Notes: a model not told the origin generated them from the sequence alone. Shown: positions 1 through 5,901, counted from the first letter of the stretch. The stretch: DNA of 6,061 nucleotides from UBA4655 sp044337015 (GCA_044337015.1 JBIIOJ010000196.1:1-6061); one strand, 5' to 3'. Translations and numbers: made by a program.

Positions 1-127
1 GTTCCGGCTGCTGACGTTAGGTCGAGAAGCTTGGATCTGTGGGCCTACTTCAATGGCGTGAAGCTCGACTTCAGTAGGCCGGGAAAGCCCACGGATAACG
101 CAGTGATCGAATCATTCAACGGCCGGC
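1..127 (+). repeat. 127-bp exact direct repeat, left copy
   Basis: Bases 1-127 are identical to 5637-5763 in the same orientation. The first difference is at base 128 (A here, T at 5764). The repeat lies wholly inside IS3 transposase sequence and includes an internal-deletion junction near bases 16-22. Because the window begins here, the true upstream extent of this copy is unknown. The length equals a common maximum assembly k-mer (127), so the repeat boundary may reflect contig construction rather than biology. Confidence 0.98.
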
Positions 128-177
128 AGCGGATTTCACCGATTCCTAACAGGCTCAACGCAATTCTTGAATATTGA
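1..177 (+). pseudogene. IS3-family transposase OrfB fragment, 3'-truncated (left copy)
   Basis: From about base 22 the frame encodes SRSLDLWAYFNG, then a PGKPTDN stretch and IESFNGR. This is the part of the IS3-family OrfB integrase core that carries the glutamate of the DDE triad. At base 127-128 the sequence leaves the IS: the right-hand copy continues LRDEFLNQHWF, but here the frame runs through unrelated codons to TGA at 175-177. Upstream of base 22 the frame does not match the family, because the central core with the second catalytic Asp is deleted. It cannot encode an active enzyme. The stop lies just before the gspF start, so this remnant forms the immediate upstream flank of the secretion operon. 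Confidence 0.82.
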
Positions 178-221
178 TCGCTACGATTCCTCGGGAGTGT
201 TCTTCCGGAGTGGCGGCAGCC

Positions 222-1280
222 ATGATCACCCGCATCGGCAATCGCGAGCTGGGGCTGCTGTGCGAGCGGGTCGGCGTCGCCTTCGACGTCGGGCACGATC
301 CGTTTCGGATCTTCGAGCGCGAGGCCGGGGACGGCCGCTCGCGGCATGGCCGGCACATGCGATCGATCGCCGACCGCATCCGTCAGGGGGCATCGCTCAC
401 GGAGGCAATCCACGACCAGGGGAACTACTTCCCCCCGAACTTTCACCGGCTCATCGAGGTGGGGGAGGAATCGGGGCGGCTGGAAAAGGTTCTCGACCGG
501 ATGGCCGAGCACTACAGGGAAGTCGCTGAACTGCAAAGCGCCTTCCGCGGCTCGATCGTCTGGCCGATGATCCAGTTGGGGCTGGCGTTGGCCGTGGTGT
601 CGGTACTGATTTACGTGCCGTCGCTCCTAGCGCCTCACCGTACGGAGGCCGTTGACCTGGTCGGCATCGGCCTCGTGGGAGCGAAGGGGTTGGTGATCTT
701 GTGGGGTTGGATCGCCGCTATCATTGCGGTGCTCGTCGGAGTGTGGGTGCTGCTCCGCAACGGCAAGCTGGCATTTCTCGGCAATTGGCTCATGCGGGTG
801 CCCGTGCTCGGGAGGGCCCTGCTCACGTTCGACGAGGCCACGTTCGTGCAGTCGCTGGCCCTGGCGATCGAATCAGGCGTGACCGCAGCGAACGCGATCT
901 CGCTGAGTTTCAAGAGTTCTTCGTCGAATGCCTTCAAGGCGAAGGCCGACTCCGCCCGGGAGGCGATCCTCCAGGGCCGCGAGATGCATGCCGTGCTCCG
1001 GGACACGGGGCTCTTCTCGCCGGAGACGATCGAGGCCGTCGAGTTGGGCGAAGAGTCGGGGAGGCTTTCCGAGACGCTCGTCAAGCATTTCCGCGTCCTG
1101 CGGATGCGGGTCAAGTTCGCCATGGCGGCCATCGCACAGATCGCCTCTTCGGTGGTCTGGATCGCCGTGGCGGCGATCCTCGTGACGATGATTTTCCGGC
1201 TGTTCGGCCGCTATGTGGCACAGATCAACCCCGGAGCGGTGGAGGGTCTCTTCAAAAATGGAAATACCGCCAATCAATAG
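222..1280 (+). CDS. Type II secretion / type IV pilus inner-membrane platform protein, GspF/PilC-like
   Basis: This encodes a 352-residue polytopic inner-membrane protein of the T2SSF family. Such proteins form the platform that couples the cytoplasmic ATPase to pseudopilin assembly. Two T2SSF repeats are visible, each with the hallmark GEESGRL: residues 81-87 (followed by EKVLDRMAEHY) and 276-282 (followed by SETLVKHF). Hydrophobic segments lie at about 112-136, 156-178 and 300-330, the usual three-helix topology. It is shorter than typical GspF (about 400 residues) because the N-terminal stretch before the first repeat is nearly absent. An in-frame stop at 168-170 limits extension. ATG 222 has GGAG at 207-210; GTG 210 and TTG 174 are in-frame alternatives. 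The 3' end overlaps the ATPase gene by 23 bp, indicating translational coupling. Family assignment is firm; the secreted or assembled substrate is unknown. Confidence 0.93.
   Translation: MITRIGNRELGLLCERVGVAFDVGHDPFRIFEREAGDGRSRHGRHMRSIADRIRQGASLTEAIHDQGNYFPPNFHRLIEVGEESGRLEKVLDRMAEHYREVAELQSAFRGSIVWPMIQLGLALAVVSVLIYVPSLLAPHRTEAVDLVGIGLVGAKGLVILWGWIAAIIAVLVGVWVLLRNGKLAFLGNWLMRVPVLGRALLTFDEATFVQSLALAIESGVTAANAISLSFKSSSSNAFKAKADSAREAILQGREMHAVLRDTGLFSPETIEAVELGEESGRLSETLVKHFRVLRMRVKFAMAAIAQIASSVVWIAVAAILVTMIFRLFGRYVAQINPGAVEGLFKNGNTANQ
1241..1246 (+). promoter_or_regulatory. Ribosome binding site for the GspE-like ATPase gene
   Basis: GGAGGG lies within the end of gspF, 11 bases before ATG 1258. 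It supports that start over ATG 1213, whose extra 15 codons would simply overlap gspF further and look like no GspE N-terminus. Confidence 0.6.
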
Positions 1281-2586
1281 TGGTGCGGCGACGGCCGCAC
1301 CCCCCACGCCCTCCGCCGCTCCTGTGGCATCCATGGCGCCGGCGGCTGCGGCGGCACCTCCGCGGGGCCGTGACCTTCCCGAGCAGGTGCGTGCCGCCCA
1401 GAGACGGCTCGGCACGCTCCGCCCCGAGGCCGCCTCCTACGCCACCGACACCATCGACATCCTCCTCGACTTCGCCTACGCCGTCGGCACGAGCGACATG
1501 CATCTGCAGCCGACCCGCGGCGGGCTGGACGTGAAATTCCGGCATGACGGCGTGCTCCAGCCGGTGAGCATGATTCCTCCTGGCGGCACCTCGTCGGTGA
1601 CCTCGCGGCTCAAGGTGCTTGCCGATCTGCTCACGTACAAAAACGACATCCCCCAGGAAGGCCGGATCGAGAAGCCGCGGCACGGCCGGGAGATCCGCGT
1701 CAGCACCTTCCCCACGATGCACGGCGAGCGGGCGGTGCTGCGGTTCTTCGGCCACGACCGCGAGTTCACTATGCTCGACGAACTGGGCAATCCGCCCCAG
1801 GTGACGGCGCGGATCCGCGATGCGCTCGTCGAAACCAGTGGCGCGATGCTGATTTCCGGGCCTGCCGGCAGCGGTAAGTCGACCACCCTCTACGCCTGCC
1901 TGCGGCACCTCGTCACATCGACAAAGGGGTCGCGGAGCATCGTCTCCATCGAGGATCCGATCGAGGTTCCCGTGGAGGGTGTGGCCCAAAGCCAGGTCGA
2001 TCTGGCTGCCGGCTTCGATCTGAAAACAGGCCTGCGGTCGCTCATGCGGCAGGATCCGGAGGTGATCATGGTCGGTGAGATCCGCGACCGCGACACTGCC
2101 GAATTCGCCATCCAGGCGTCGCTCACCGGCCAGTTGCTCCTGGCCACGTTCCACTCCGATACCGCCGCCAGCGCGATCACCCGGCTCATTGAGATGGGGA
2201 TCGAGCCCTTTCTCGTCCGCAGCGGCCTCATCACAGTCGTCACGCAGCGGCTGCTCCGCACGCTTTGCAACCACTGTAGCCGCGAGTCGTCGGACCCGAC
2301 CGACCTGTGCGGCATCGAGGTGGACCGGGCGCGCGTGCCGGTGGGGTGCAGCCAGTGCCATGGCACGGGATACAGTGGAAGGGCGATGATCAGTGAGTTT
2401 CTCGACGCCCGTGGCGACCAGATCGGGAAGGCCATTCTCCGCAAGGCCGACAGCCGCGAACTCTACCGGATCGCGATCGACAACGGCATGTCGCCGCTGT
2501 TCATGCAGGCCCGAGCACTGATCCGCGAAGGCCGCACGAGTCCCGCCGAAGTATGGCGGGTGCTGGGCACGGCCGTGCGGGCGTGA
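1258..2586 (+). CDS. Type II secretion / type IV pilus assembly ATPase, GspE/PilB-like
   Basis: This is a 442-residue cytoplasmic hexameric secretion ATPase that powers pseudopilus or pilus assembly through the GspF platform encoded just upstream. In order it shows: a Pro/Ala-rich N-terminus (about 1-35); an N2E-type domain with SDMHLQP (79-85) and QEGRIE (133-138); Walker A GPAGSGKST (201-209, catalytic Lys207); an Asp box SIEDPIE (230-236); Walker B EVIMVGEIRD (268-277, Glu274); a His box ATFHSDTA (296-303, His299); and a tetracysteine zinc motif with Cys337, Cys340, Cys364 and Cys367 followed by HGTGYSGR. All catalytic motifs are intact. It lacks the N1E domain of full-length GspE (usually 500 or more residues), so it resembles short GspE/PilB forms. 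The tetracysteine favours GspE/PilB over retraction ATPase PilT. It starts inside the 3' end of gspF. Order F-then-E is the reverse of the classical gsp operon. Confidence 0.96.
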   Translation: MEIPPINSGAATAAPPTPSAAPVASMAPAAAAAPPRGRDLPEQVRAAQRRLGTLRPEAASYATDTIDILLDFAYAVGTSDMHLQPTRGGLDVKFRHDGVLQPVSMIPPGGTSSVTSRLKVLADLLTYKNDIPQEGRIEKPRHGREIRVSTFPTMHGERAVLRFFGHDREFTMLDELGNPPQVTARIRDALVETSGAMLISGPAGSGKSTTLYACLRHLVTSTKGSRSIVSIEDPIEVPVEGVAQSQVDLAAGFDLKTGLRSLMRQDPEVIMVGEIRDRDTAEFAIQASLTGQLLLATFHSDTAASAITRLIEMGIEPFLVRSGLITVVTQRLLRTLCNHCSRESSDPTDLCGIEVDRARVPVGCSQCHGTGYSGRAMISEFLDARGDQIGKAILRKADSRELYRIAIDNGMSPLFMQARALIREGRTSPAEVWRVLGTAVRA

Positions 2587-2715
2587 CGCACCGGGATCGC
2601 GAAGGTGATTTTCACGGTGGAAGGCCAGGCGATGGTTCTGTTGCACGCGTTGAGCAAGCAATCCCGGCGCACGCCGGCAGCGTTGAACCGGCGGCTCGCG
2701 GTCGAGTTGCGCTGA
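2587..2715 (+). pseudogene. C-terminal remnant of a HigB/RelE-like (Gp49-like) toxin
   Basis: In the same frame as the preceding ATPase, and directly after its TGA stop, 42 codons run to TGA 2713-2715. The core reads KVIFTVEGQAMVLLHALSKQ followed by SRRTP. Phage-derived Gp49-like / HigB toxins end in a comparable way: a beta-strand pair, then V-L-L-H-x-F-x-K-K, then a T-P turn leading into a basic helix. Only that C-terminal third is present. No start codon with a ribosome binding site precedes it, and the expected antitoxin gene is absent downstream, so it is probably a decayed relic. The alternative is chance resemblance; the match is short and judged by eye. Confidence 0.5.
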
Positions 2716-2733
2716 CGGCGGCTTTAAAAAACT

Positions 2734-2755
2734 CCCCGCGTAGGAGCGGGTTGTT
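2734..2755 (+). terminator. Possible rho-independent terminator after the secretion operon
   Basis: The 5-bp stem CCCGC (2735-2739) / GCGGG (2746-2750) has a 6-base loop, is preceded by an A-run (2726-2731) and is followed by TTGTTT. The stem is short and the T-tract imperfect, so strength is uncertain, but the position 150 bases after the ATPase stop is suitable. Confidence 0.42.
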
Positions 2756-3024
2756 TCGCTGTTTCATCGGGGAATACCGCAAAGTCGGCTCAAAAGCGAC
2801 GCACGCCCGGGGTGCGCAGGGAACGGCACCACCCGGCAGGATGCAGCCTGGGGCTCGATAGCGCTTCCGTCACGGGCGTCTGTTCAGCACCCGAACGTGC
2901 CGGGAGAAACTCCTGTCTCGCCAGGCAGCCGCTCACGCAAAACTCAAGTTTGTGTGCCGGCCCCAGTCGGGTCGATGATCAAGGCACATGCAGCGGTGAG
3001 CAGCACGGCCCAGAGGCGTGTGCC
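2756..3024 (+). other. Non-coding intergenic stretch upstream of the glycosyltransferase gene
   Basis: No gene is supported here. An open frame runs into the glycosyltransferase from 2812, but its codons resemble no protein family and the family N-terminus begins only at 3025. The stretch should contain the promoter of the following gene, but I see no clear -35/-10 pair. One weak inverted pair, TGTGCC (about 2953-2958) and GGCACA (about 2983-2988), is noted without an assigned role. Confidence 0.5.
3012..3016 (+). promoter_or_regulatory. Ribosome binding site deciding the glycosyltransferase start
   Basis: AGAGG lies 8 bases before ATG 3025. It places the start exactly where the family's first beta-strand begins and argues against the longer in-frame start at 2812. 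Confidence 0.55.
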
Positions 3025-4134
3025 ATGGCCAGGATCGCGATCGGCGTCTGCGGCGAGGGACGGGGCCATGCGGCCCGCGTGCTGACGCTCCTCGAGCGGC
3101 TCGGCGACCGGCACGAATTTCTCGTCGCCTCGACCGACGAGGCGCTCGCGCTCTTAACGGGCCGCGCGCGGGCCGCGCGGCCCGCAGCCCGCTTCCTCGA
3201 CGTGCCCGGCATCCGCTTCGACTACGTCCGCGGCCGGATCGACGTGAGCCGCTCCATCGCCGCAGGACTGTGGTATCGCTGGCGCCGGCTGCCGGCGCTC
3301 CTCGACCACGTCACACGGGCGCTCGATGACTTCGGCCCCGACCTCGTGATCACCGACTTCGAGCCGGTGCTGCCCCGCGCCGCCCGGCGGCTGAACATCC
3401 CGGTCGTGAGCGTGGATCACCAGCACTTCCTCCTGGCCTACGACCTGCGGGAGCTGCCACGCGGCCTCCGCTGGCAGGCGACGGCCATGGGACTCGCGGT
3501 GCGGCTCTACGTCCGAGGCGCGGCCGACACCGTCGTGTCCGCCTTCTTCCAGCCGCCGCTCGCGCGGGGCTGGGAGCATGTCGTGCAGGTGGGCCCGCTG
3601 CTGCGCGGGGCGGTGCTCGCCGCCGAGCCGTCCGCGGGCGGCCACGTTGTCAGCTACCTCCGCCGCCACACGCCCCCCGCGGTGCTCGAGGCCCTCGCGG
3701 CCTGCGGCCTGCCGGTGAGGGTGTATGGGCTCGGCGGCCGCGAGTCGTGCGGCGCCATGAGCTTCCACGAGATTGACGAACCGCGGTTCGTCGCGGATCT
3801 CGCCACCTGCACGGCCGTGGTGGCCGCCGGCGGCAACCAGCTGATCGGCGAGGCGTTGCACCTCGGCAAGCCGCTGTTGGCCCTGCCCGAATCGGCCCAC
3901 GCCGAGCAGCGCATGAACGGCCACTTCTTGCGCGGGATGGGCTGCGGCGATTTCCTGCCGCTCGAGCGGGTCGATGCGGATCGCGTGCGAGCGTTCCTGG
4001 GCGGCCTCGACCGGTACCGCCCGGCGCTCGCGGCTCGGGCGGGACGGATGGACGGGGCGGGCGACGTGCTACGGGTGATCGAGCGGCGTCTGCCCGGCTC
4101 CGCGGCTGCCGCGGCACGCCCGGCGGCTGCCTGA
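3025..4134 (+). CDS. GT-B fold glycosyltransferase, MJ1255/VC2487-type
   Basis: This encodes a 369-residue soluble protein with no signal peptide or membrane span, probably acting at the cytoplasmic face of the membrane. The N-terminal Rossmann half opens with ARIAIGVCGEGRGHAARV (residues 2-19); the GEGRGHA loop is the acceptor-side signature of MurG-like and MJ1255/VC2487 glycosyltransferases. The C-terminal half carries the donor-sugar site: AAGGNQLIGEALHLGKP (267-283), with Glu276 expected to contact the nucleotide-sugar ribose, followed by AEQRMNGH (293-300). This matches the E-A-x-x-x-G-K-P ... E-Q-x-x-N pattern of the fold. Donor and acceptor are unknown. It lies 105 bp upstream of an LpxH-like phosphoesterase in the same orientation; from memory such pairs recur in other bacteria, suggesting joint work on an envelope glycolipid. 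The Ala-rich C-terminal tail is probably disordered. Confidence 0.86.
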   Translation: MARIAIGVCGEGRGHAARVLTLLERLGDRHEFLVASTDEALALLTGRARAARPAARFLDVPGIRFDYVRGRIDVSRSIAAGLWYRWRRLPALLDHVTRALDDFGPDLVITDFEPVLPRAARRLNIPVVSVDHQHFLLAYDLRELPRGLRWQATAMGLAVRLYVRGAADTVVSAFFQPPLARGWEHVVQVGPLLRGAVLAAEPSAGGHVVSYLRRHTPPAVLEALAACGLPVRVYGLGGRESCGAMSFHEIDEPRFVADLATCTAVVAAGGNQLIGEALHLGKPLLALPESAHAEQRMNGHFLRGMGCGDFLPLERVDADRVRAFLGGLDRYRPALAARAGRMDGAGDVLRVIERRLPGSAAAAARPAAA

Positions 4135-4147
4135 GCGGCCCCGCTCA
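4132..4147 (+). other. Hairpin embedded in the glycosyltransferase stop codon
   Basis: TGAGCG (4132-4137) and CGCTCA (4142-4147) pair perfectly around a 4-base GCCC loop; the first three bases are the stop codon. No T-tract follows (CGGAAAACTC), so it is not a classical terminator. It could shield the transcript 3' end or modulate coupling to the phosphoesterase gene; its role is unproven. Confidence 0.45.
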
Positions 4148-4226
4148 CGGAAAACTCATCGGATCCGGCGATCCAGCGTGGCGATGCGATCGGTAGTGGG
4201 TACTTGCTGACGCTGACGTTCCGCAC

Positions 4227-4231
4227 GGAGG
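4227..4231 (+). promoter_or_regulatory. Ribosome binding site deciding the phosphoesterase start
   Basis: GGAGG lies 8 bases before ATG 4240. It favours that start over the in-frame TTG 4204, whose 12 extra codons do not resemble the family N-terminus. Confidence 0.65.
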
Positions 4232-4239
4232 CCTGGCCG

Positions 4240-5079
4240 ATGAGGGTCCGCTCGCTGTTTATCTCCGACGTCCACCTAGGCTGCGGATTCTCCCGCGCCG
4301 CCGAGCTTTTCGAGTTTCTCGGGGGCTACGAGCCCGACCGCCTGTACCTCGTGGGTGACATCATCGACGGCTGGAAGCTGCGGCGAAGCTTCCGCTGGAA
4401 CGACACGGCGAGCTTCGTCGTCCGGCGCATCCTGGGCATGCTCAAGCGGGGCACGCGGGTGTTCTACGTCGCGGGCAACCACGACGAGTTCCTCCGCGCG
4501 TGGTGCCCGCACGACCTTGGTGGCATCGAACTGGCCGACCGGTTCGTCCACGTGACCCTCGACGGTCGCCGGCTGCTCGTGATCCACGGCGACCAGTTCG
4601 ATCAGGTCACCCGGCACGCCCGCTGGATCTACCGGCTCGGCGACCGCGCTTACACGCTCGCCCTCCACGCCAACGCCTGGACCAACGCCCTGCGGCGGTC
4701 GCTCGGCTACCCCTACTGGTCGCTGAGCGCGATGCTCAAGGGCAAGGTGAAGTCGGCCGTGAACTTCATCAACGACTTCGAGCGGTTCGTGGCCCGCTAT
4801 ACGCGAGAGCATGGCTGCGCGGGCGTGGTCTGCGGCCACATCCACGTGCCGGCCATCCGCCGCGTGGAGGGCATCGACTACTACAACTGCGGCGACTGGG
4901 TGGAGCACTGCACCGCCCTCGTCGAGCACGTCGATGGCCGGATCGAGCTGGTCGGCACGCCGGGGCGTGTCGCGCATCGGCAGAGCCGCGGCCGGTGCGA
5001 GATCACGGCGCCGGTGTCACCGGAGCCATCGACGGGCCGCAGTCGCGAGATTTGGACGGTCGGCGTGAGTTCTTCGTGA
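4240..5079 (+). CDS. LpxH-like metallophosphoesterase (UDP-2,3-diacylglucosamine diphosphatase family)
   Basis: This is a 279-residue calcineurin-fold phosphoesterase with the full dimetal ligand set: SDVHLG (Asp10, His12), VGDIIDGW (Asp40), GNHDEF (Asn80, His81), IHGDQFD (His116) and CGHIHVP (His200, His202). A helical insert at about 125-185 (RWIYRLGDRAY ... NFINDFERF) corresponds to the substrate-covering cap seen in LpxH-type enzymes. YYNCGDWVEHCTALVEH-like residues (from 214) are also typical. In lipid A synthesis LpxH hydrolyses UDP-2,3-diacylglucosamine to lipid X and UMP. Members of this longer subfamily (279 versus about 240 residues) may act on other nucleotide-sugar lipids, so lpxH is not assigned. 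The last 45 residues are a variable basic tail. The protein is probably cytoplasmic or peripheral to the inner membrane. It lies downstream of the glycosyltransferase gene, likely in one transcript. Confidence 0.92.
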   Translation: MRVRSLFISDVHLGCGFSRAAELFEFLGGYEPDRLYLVGDIIDGWKLRRSFRWNDTASFVVRRILGMLKRGTRVFYVAGNHDEFLRAWCPHDLGGIELADRFVHVTLDGRRLLVIHGDQFDQVTRHARWIYRLGDRAYTLALHANAWTNALRRSLGYPYWSLSAMLKGKVKSAVNFINDFERFVARYTREHGCAGVVCGHIHVPAIRRVEGIDYYNCGDWVEHCTALVEHVDGRIELVGTPGRVAHRQSRGRCEITAPVSPEPSTGRSREIWTVGVSSS

Positions 5080-5094
5080 GCCACATTCGGCTCA
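5077..5094 (+). other. Hairpin embedded in the phosphoesterase stop codon
   Basis: TGAGCC (5077-5082) pairs perfectly with GGCTCA (5089-5094) around a 6-base loop; its first three bases are the stop codon. TAATCG follows instead of a T-tract. It parallels the stop-codon hairpin at 4132-4147. CATAAT at 5093-5098 looks like a -10 box for the next gene but has no convincing -35 partner. Confidence 0.42.
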
Positions 5095-5123
5095 TAATCG
5101 ATCGCTAGGCTGCGTCGCACCCC

Positions 5124-5128
5124 GGAGG
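5124..5128 (+). promoter_or_regulatory. Ribosome binding site for the small unknown gene
   Basis: GGAGG, continuing as GGAGGAA, lies 8 bases before ATG 5137. It is the strongest Shine-Dalgarno sequence in the window and the main reason to accept the short downstream gene as real. Confidence 0.65.
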
Positions 5129-5136
5129 AACGTGCG

Positions 5137-5412
5137 ATGCTTTCAAAACGAGATCCCTACGATCGTTTGGAATCCCTGGACGCCATGTCGGCCATCAAGG
5201 CTTGGCTGCTCGGCGACTACAGGCGTGGCGAGGAGCGGGTGTTGATCCTCGCGATTCGGCGCGAGCTCGGTCTGGAATTGACCGACGCCGAGATTCGTGA
5301 CGTCTTGGTCGAGGCAGCCAACGGCAATGTCGCCGCAATGAGCGTCTTTCGTCAGCTGCTGCTGCTGGAGGCGGTAGCGGACGAGGAGTTTGCCAGCTGC
5401 AAGCCTCGGTAG
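5137..5412 (+). CDS. Small protein of unknown function (91 residues)
   Basis: I do not recognise a family. The protein is short, acidic and basic in alternating blocks, and apparently all-helical. Segments are SAIKAWLLGDYRRGEERVL (about 18-36), ILAIRRELGLELTDAEIRDV (about 37-56) and a C-terminal helix with FRQLLLLEAVADEEF (about 71-85). There is no signal peptide or membrane span. The single Cys88 is near the end. A strong ribosome binding site and an ATG start support translation. It stands 57 bp after the phosphoesterase stop in the same orientation and could be the last gene of that unit or independently expressed. The helix-turn-like ELTDAEIRDVL stretch might suggest DNA or partner binding, but that is only a guess. 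Confidence 0.62.
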   Translation: MLSKRDPYDRLESLDAMSAIKAWLLGDYRRGEERVLILAIRRELGLELTDAEIRDVLVEAANGNVAAMSVFRQLLLLEAVADEEFASCKPR

Positions 5413-5428
5413 GCGAGCGAGTCACTAC

Positions 5429-5456
5429 GGCCGTTCGGCCTCCGCCGGCCACGGCC
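5429..5456 (+). terminator. GC-rich imperfect hairpin after the small gene
   Basis: GGCCGT (5429-5434) pairs with ACGGCC (5451-5456), with an inner CGG/CCG pairing (5436-5438 with 5445-5447). It lies 17 bases after the stop of the small gene. No T-tract follows directly, so terminator activity is uncertain. Confidence 0.3.
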
Positions 5457-5636
5457 CGACAGCAGCGACTGACAAAAACACGTCTCAGACGCCGTGAGCC
5501 ACTCTGGTGCACGCGGAGCACCTCCTCGCGATTTGACGTCCTCCCCGTTTCTTGATCCATCCGGGATGTTAGTTTTTTTGCCTTTGACATCACCAGAAAT
5601 GGACTTCATGGCCGATCAGCTGGTCGGCGGGCAGCG

Positions 5637-5763
5637 GTTCCGGCTGCTGACGTTAGGTCGAGAAGCTTGGATCTGTGGGCCTACTTCAATGGCGTGAAGC
5701 TCGACTTCAGTAGGCCGGGAAAGCCCACGGATAACGCAGTGATCGAATCATTCAACGGCCGGC
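5637..5763 (+). repeat. 127-bp exact direct repeat, right copy
   Basis: This stretch is identical to bases 1-127, including the internal-deletion junction at about 5652-5658. Here the transposase sequence continues normally on both sides of the repeat, so this copy is the more complete of the two. Confidence 0.98.
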
Positions 5764-5901
5764 TTCGCGACGAGTTCTTGAACCAGCATTGGTTCTTGTC
5801 GCTCGATGAAGCGCGAGCCGTGACAGAAGCGTGGAAGGAGGACTACAATCGTGTCCGGCCGCATGGTGCTCTGGGCAACCGGACGCCGTCGGAGTTCGCG
5901 C

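Noticed and set aside
1252..2661. Long open frame on the minus strand opposite the secretion ATPase
   Set aside because: It is the antisense shadow of a gene with all GspE motifs intact; high GC lengthens such shadow frames and its translation has no recognisable domain.
2944..2980. Flagellar sigma-28-like promoter (TCAAGTTT with a downstream GTCGATGA)
   Set aside because: The two boxes are about 19 bases apart rather than about 11, and no flagellar gene follows.
2812..3024. N-terminal extension of the glycosyltransferase from an upstream ATG
   Set aside because: The 71 extra residues resemble no part of the family, while ATG 3025 has a well-spaced AGAGG and begins at the first conserved beta-strand.
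3154..3924. Long minus-strand frame opposite the glycosyltransferase
   Set aside because: It is His/Arg/Gly-rich low-complexity translation typical of antisense frames in GC-rich genes, with no motif or ribosome binding site.
5558..5579. Rho-independent terminator formed by CATC/GATG and the T-run at 5573-5579
   Set aside because: The stem is only four base pairs with a three-base loop and a gap before the T-run, too weak to call.
5352..5609. Minus-strand small frames between the unknown gene and the IS remnant
   Set aside because: They have no ribosome binding site, their composition is basic and low-complexity, and they overlap the hairpin and the 3' end of a better-supported gene.
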